From Molanna angustata (taxonomy: Eukaryota; Arthropoda; Insecta; Trichoptera; Molannidae), in the NCBI GenBank assembly GCA_963576475.1, contig OY754981.1:26326132-26390131 (forward strand): a stretch of 64,000 nucleotides of DNA. Reading direction: 5' to 3'. Made by a program: the position numbers and the translations under genes. The notes below the pieces were generated by a model. The model was not told the DNA's origin and searched no databases. It was given only the letters and a program-made list of their open reading frames with translations. Shown in pieces: positions 59,730 to 64,000 of the stretch. Position 1 is the stretch's first letter, and each line of letters opens with the position of its first letter.

Positions 59730-60704
59730 TTTAATACACCCCCTTTAGTAATTTAAAAAAAAGTTTTTTTTATATAGTTTAATTTTAATTATTTATTTAA
59801 GAAAAAAATATCTCTAGGAGTGAAAATATGAATAATAATAATTGTAGGAGGGTATTAAGTTGTTTTACACAATACAGTTAGTAATTGTTGGTGAGAGTTG
59901 TGGAGGAATAAAACACATAACGGGTATTTTAAATATGACCAGGGGTCATGTATATTGAAAAAAAAATTAAAATGTGTTAGTAAACTTAAAGCTAAGTACA
60001 CAAAAAAATGAAAACAGTAAAAAAAGGAAATATTGAGACGTCGGTGCTTTGTGTAGTGGGTGCGTGTTAAGGCGAGTGATTTTGTTTGGTGCTGAGATGA
60101 GGCGCTAGTCGAGCGACGTCGGCTTGGCAGATGGTGCAAGCGGCTTTGGCTCGCGTGGCAGGATGTTGAGGCGAGAGACGAGCGGCTTTGGCTCGTGTTG
60201 TGGTGAGGCGATGAGATACGAGCGGCTTTGGCTCGTCGTGGATGCAGCAGACTCGCAGGCAGGGGTTGCTGACATCGTGGAGGACGTCGGATTGGAGCAG
60301 GGGCTCCGTGAAGCTGGACTGGCGAGGAGGCAGTCGCTGTAAGCTTCGCCGGGACGTCCAGGAGCGCTGGACTCCAAGGCAGGAGTCACTGGGCTCTGGT
60401 TGAGGAGTCTAGCGGCCGTGAAATGTACCTATGCAAGGTAGAGACGCGCTAGAGATCCAAGAGTAGATATCGCCGGTTGTTGTATTGTTCGATTGTTGTT
60501 GCCCGTGGTGTGTATGTTGACGTCGCGACGCGTCGTAATTATTGTGTTGGCTTTTGAAAACAATTGTAAAAAATTAAGACAAAAAAAAATAACACTGACT
60601 GTGAGCTGTATATAAAACATGTAATTTAGGTAGGTAGGAGACATCTGCCGAGGCACAGATGCCCGTCCGTCACTTGCTACACAAACTGAATTTAACTTTT
60701 TTTT
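59730..60704 (-). mobile_element. 3' LTR of a minus-strand LTR retrotransposon
   Basis: About 975 bp, repeated at 63029-64000 with a constant offset of 3297 bases and no difference noticed over most of its length; only the first 50 bases (59743-59780) differ. On the minus strand there is a TATA-like TTTTATATAC (about 60617-60608), initiator-like TCAGTG (60598-60593) and a late AATAAA (59797-59792). It carries three copies of the motif 'agcggctttggctcg'. The open frames inside it are repeat-borne. Confidence 0.85.
60137..60235. repeat. Triplicated 'agcggctttggctcg' motif in the LTR
   Basis: Units near 60138, 60181 and 60221, spaced about 40 bases. Two of the three are preceded by 'acg', so that CGAGC...GCTCG can pair. 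The same three occur in the other LTR (+3297). Confidence 0.8.
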
Positions 60705-63028
60705 GAACAAGGTGATGAGAACTATTGAACTGTCTGTGGACTGACTCCACTGGTGGACTCCAGTTTACCGACTCATGACTAACTGTCTTCAACTCTCGAA
60801 ACGTCTTCCTATCGAATTTTGTAGGAGGTGGTCAGAGCCTCGATCATTGGTCACTACGAGTAGGCTGTCCTAAGGACACCATTGTTTGTCCTTTATTGTC
60901 CTCGAGATAACAACCAATTACGATCTTGGTTGGGGCGTGTTAAGTATGAAATACCCTGGCGTAGACCAACCCAACATGTGTTTAGAAAGTCAGCCTCGAC
61001 CGGGCAATATATCTTATTACTAGACGTTTTGGAGACTTGTAAAAAAAATGTGAATTGGTTGTCTTCCGTTTCAAATATTAGGTATGTTCTTTTGTTGCAT
61101 TTTAAGACAAAGAAGGATGCACATGTTGGCTATATCTTTAGAAAGAATGGTGCTTAATGGATTTGCAGTTGTTACATGACTATAGAAATGCAATAAATCA
61201 GGATATCTATTCAGTTGGACATTTTAAAATATAAATGAAATGCATTCTACAGTTTTGAAAGAATTATTTCGACACAATGTGAGCAGTAAATTATTATCTT
61301 GGCCCTAAGAAAAAAATTAAAACCCACTGCGAACATTTTATAAGTAGGCATTATTTCGTAAGAATTAATACAAATAATTCGAACGCAACAAACTCCCCCA
61401 CTGTGGTTGTCGAAATAATTACTCTTCAAAAAAAAATGAATATGAACATTATTGTGATACCATGAAAATATGTTTCAAATGAGATGATGTGCATGTAGAT
61501 GAGATTAAGCATGATTTGATTGTATTAAGAATGATTTGATTGCTGGGCGCCAGGCAATCTGTTTAGGATTTCCAATTAAATCTAACTTATAATCTAAAAT
61601 TAACAAAATAAGAAACACTATACATATATTGTGAGGTATTCGGTACGATCTAACGAATAGTTAGCTATGTATAATCGTGATGTTATTATAAAGAGAAAAG
61701 GGTTGGTAACATTATTTATATAGAATATTACGATATGTTTTGCTTGAACCGCATGATAAGAAAGCTCATTGTATCGACGTGTGGTGATTCGCCTCTAGAG
61801 AAAGACCCAAAATGTCATATTTCGGAACGTGCGACATCCATCTACACTATCTTACCCGAGATTTGAACAGGAGACACTAGTCCAAGTGTCCACCAATTTA
61901 CCGTAACGTACCAGAAAGGCAATATGCGACAGCATATACTCAACAATGAGTTTTATTCCCTCAATATTGCGGAAACAAGTGCCCATTATTCTCGACAAGC
62001 GATATTAAAATTAAAATGTACAAAGTTCTTTATCAAAATTAAAATAATAACCGTAAGTAAAATCAAGGAATAATTTCGCATCTTTCATAGGTAGGTATAG
62101 TTTAATCTCGCTGTACGTAGGTAATTGTAATTATTGCGATGTCGTGTGCCGTTGGCGGCGTTGGCAAAGATATGCATGAAGTCGTTTGAAGTTTGCGAAT
62201 ACATATTTGGTAGTTTAGAGTTTTACGCGAATATTTGGTTCAGAAATGATGTTAAGATAATTCAATTCGTAATAATATTTTTTTCTAATTTTCCTATATC
62301 CTAAAACACTTAAAATTAATTATGATTAAAGCCTAACTTATTATTACACTTAAAACTAATATTTACATGTTTATTTACAGAAAACTATATCGTAAAGATC
62401 CCTCGGGACCCTACCACCTGTGTTTGGGAAACACAAGCTTAAAAAAATTTGCGTAAAAATTATCTAATCTCATTTCTACGCTAGGTTTCTCTATTCAATT
62501 CGCATCGAGATTTTCAATGCGTCTACATTTGTGAAAAAGGCGAGAGTAAACAAAATCAATGAAAATATAATTGCGAGTAGTTACATAGAATATCGGCTAA
62601 TAAAGCAAGTAGGTAATATTACATCACGATAAAATTAATTAAAATTTAGCATCCCGATAAATAAAGCAAGTAAAATACTAGAATCATGATAAATACAATT
62701 TAAGATAGATCACCCCGATAAAGAAAGCACGTTAATTTAAATCCGATTACAATAAAAATGCAACACTATATAATACCGATAATTACCGCAGGTCAAATAA
62801 AATCGTGTTCAAAATAATAAGACTAAGAAAACCGATAAAAATTAAACCGAATACCTCAACAATTTACACATTTAAATAGACAATTTTCATTCCTCCACCT
62901 CGACCAACAATTAATCTGATATGTGAGTAGGTATTGTGTAAAACAGGATATTGAGTAGGTAACTGACATCTCAGGGCGTGTGTCCGCTGATAAACATATC
63001 AGCCAAGGCCCCACGTTGATTGGGGCCA
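60705..63028 (-). mobile_element. Interior of the LTR element; no gag/pol
   Basis: About 2.3 kb without any recognised gag, protease, RT or integrase. The 91-codon plus-strand frame at 60882-61157 is unrelated to known families as far as I can see. Next to the 5' LTR the minus strand reads TGGCCCCAATCAACGTGGGG, which looks like a primer-binding site. It is a non-autonomous (LARD/TRIM-like) or internally deleted element. Confidence 0.65.
63007..63028 (-). other. Putative primer-binding site
   Basis: On the minus strand it starts TGG directly after the LTR end (..gtgtattaaa) and includes CAACGTGGGG, as in many insect Ty3/gypsy-type elements. It also forms a GGCCCC/GGGGCC hairpin. The tRNA used was not determined. 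Confidence 0.5.
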
Positions 63029-64000
63029 TTTAATACACCCCCTTTCGTAATTTAAAAAACAAATTATTATATAGTTTAATTTTAATTATTTATTTAAGAA
63101 AAAAATATCTCTAGGAGTGAAAATATGAATAATAATAATTGTAGGAGGGTATTAAGTTGTTTTACACAATACAGTTAGTAATTGTTGGTGAGAGTTGTGG
63201 AGGAATAAAACACATAACGGGTATTTTAAATATGACCAGGGGTCATGTATATTGAAAAAAAAATTAAAATGTGTTAGTAAACTTAAAGCTAAGTACACAA
63301 AAAAATGAAAACAGTAAAAAAAGGAAATATTGAGACGTCGGTGCTTTGTGTAGTGGGTGCGTGTTAAGGCGAGTGATTTTGTTTGGTGCTGAGATGAGGC
63401 GCTAGTCGAGCGACGTCGGCTTGGCAGATGGTGCAAGCGGCTTTGGCTCGCGTGGCAGGATGTTGAGGCGAGAGACGAGCGGCTTTGGCTCGTGTTGTGG
63501 TGAGGCGATGAGATACGAGCGGCTTTGGCTCGTCGTGGATGCAGCAGACTCGCAGGCAGGGGTTGCTGACATCGTGGAGGACGTCGGATTGGAGCAGGGG
63601 CTCCGTGAAGCTGGACTGGCGAGGAGGCAGTCGCTGTAAGCTTCGCCGGGACGTCCAGGAGCGCTGGACTCCAAGGCAGGAGTCACTGGGCTCTGGTTGA
63701 GGAGTCTAGCGGCCGTGAAATGTACCTATGCAAGGTAGAGACGCGCTAGAGATCCAAGAGTAGATATCGCCGGTTGTTGTATTGTTCGATTGTTGTTGCC
63801 CGTGGTGTGTATGTTGACGTCGCGACGCGTCGTAATTATTGTGTTGGCTTTTGAAAACAATTGTAAAAAATTAAGACAAAAAAAAATAACACTGACTGTG
63901 AGCTGTATATAAAACATGTAATTTAGGTAGGTAGGAGACATCTGCCGAGGCACAGATGCCCGTCCGTCACTTGCTACACAAACTGAATTTAACTTTTTTT
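63029..64000 (-). mobile_element. 5' LTR of the LTR retrotransposon (reaches window edge)
   Basis: Second copy of 59730-60704. The window ends inside the terminal T run, so the outer boundary and the target duplication cannot be seen here. Confidence 0.85.

Noticed and set aside
59855..60710. Ser/Pro-rich and Gly/Arg-rich open frames in the LTR (and copies at +3297)
   Set aside because: They lie entirely inside the LTR, overlap on both strands and match no gag or env pattern.

Overview
The window is a stretch of AT-rich eukaryotic nuclear DNA from an insect. Three members of the insect-specific TipE/TEH family (auxiliary subunits of the Para voltage-gated sodium channel) are readable. They sit among very long introns and spacers packed with transposable elements. 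The repeat mix (RTE-type retrotransposons with tetranucleotide tails, tRNA-headed SINEs, Helentron-like elements, a GIY-YIG Penelope-like element, many foldback MITEs) looks most like a moth or butterfly to me. The order is an inference; the insect assignment rests on the TipE genes.

Genes. All three TipE-family genes are on the minus strand. From right to left: an intronless 436-codon gene (50635-51945) with a cysteine-rich, heavily glycosylatable extracellular loop; a multi-exon gene of about 291 codons (exons 47293-47679, 44979-45364 and a proposed last exon 38447-38549); and the first coding exon (13157-13345) of a third gene whose remainder must lie left of the window or is not recognisable. 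The exons stand out as GC-rich islands. The known TipE gene cluster of insects explains the arrangement: related two-transmembrane proteins kept side by side, probably co-regulated in excitable cells.

Region by region. 1-13 kb: retroelement scraps, a TIR element repeated elsewhere in the window, two Helentron-like elements (one holding a long GT microsatellite) plus a reversed third, several foldback elements, one 200-base assembly gap. 13-20 kb: TipE-family exon 1, Penelope-like element, three non-LTR pieces in both orientations, a nested 8-bp-TSD MITE, SINEs, a 168-bp tandem repeat. 20-38 kb: gene-poor; SINE clusters, an RTE insertion with a 13-bp target duplication, two inverted-repeat elements with long arms (one with perfect 75-bp arms), a very AT-rich minisatellite zone. 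38-52 kb: the two better preserved TipE genes. 52-59 kb: a non-LTR element with an intact catalytic YADD motif, an R2/NeSL-like endonuclease fragment, more MITEs. 59.7-64 kb: an LTR retrotransposon on the minus strand with two near-identical LTRs of about 975 bp and a roughly 2.3-kb interior in which I recognise no gag or pol.

The most interesting signals not covered by standard gene calls are: a stop codon that overlaps a consensus splice donor in the 291-codon gene, with a phase-compatible downstream exon; 3' hairpins shared by several non-LTR families with compensatory stem changes; hammerhead-like cores near the Penelope-like element and at two other sites; and compensatory changes in the 3' hairpin of the Helentron-like elements.
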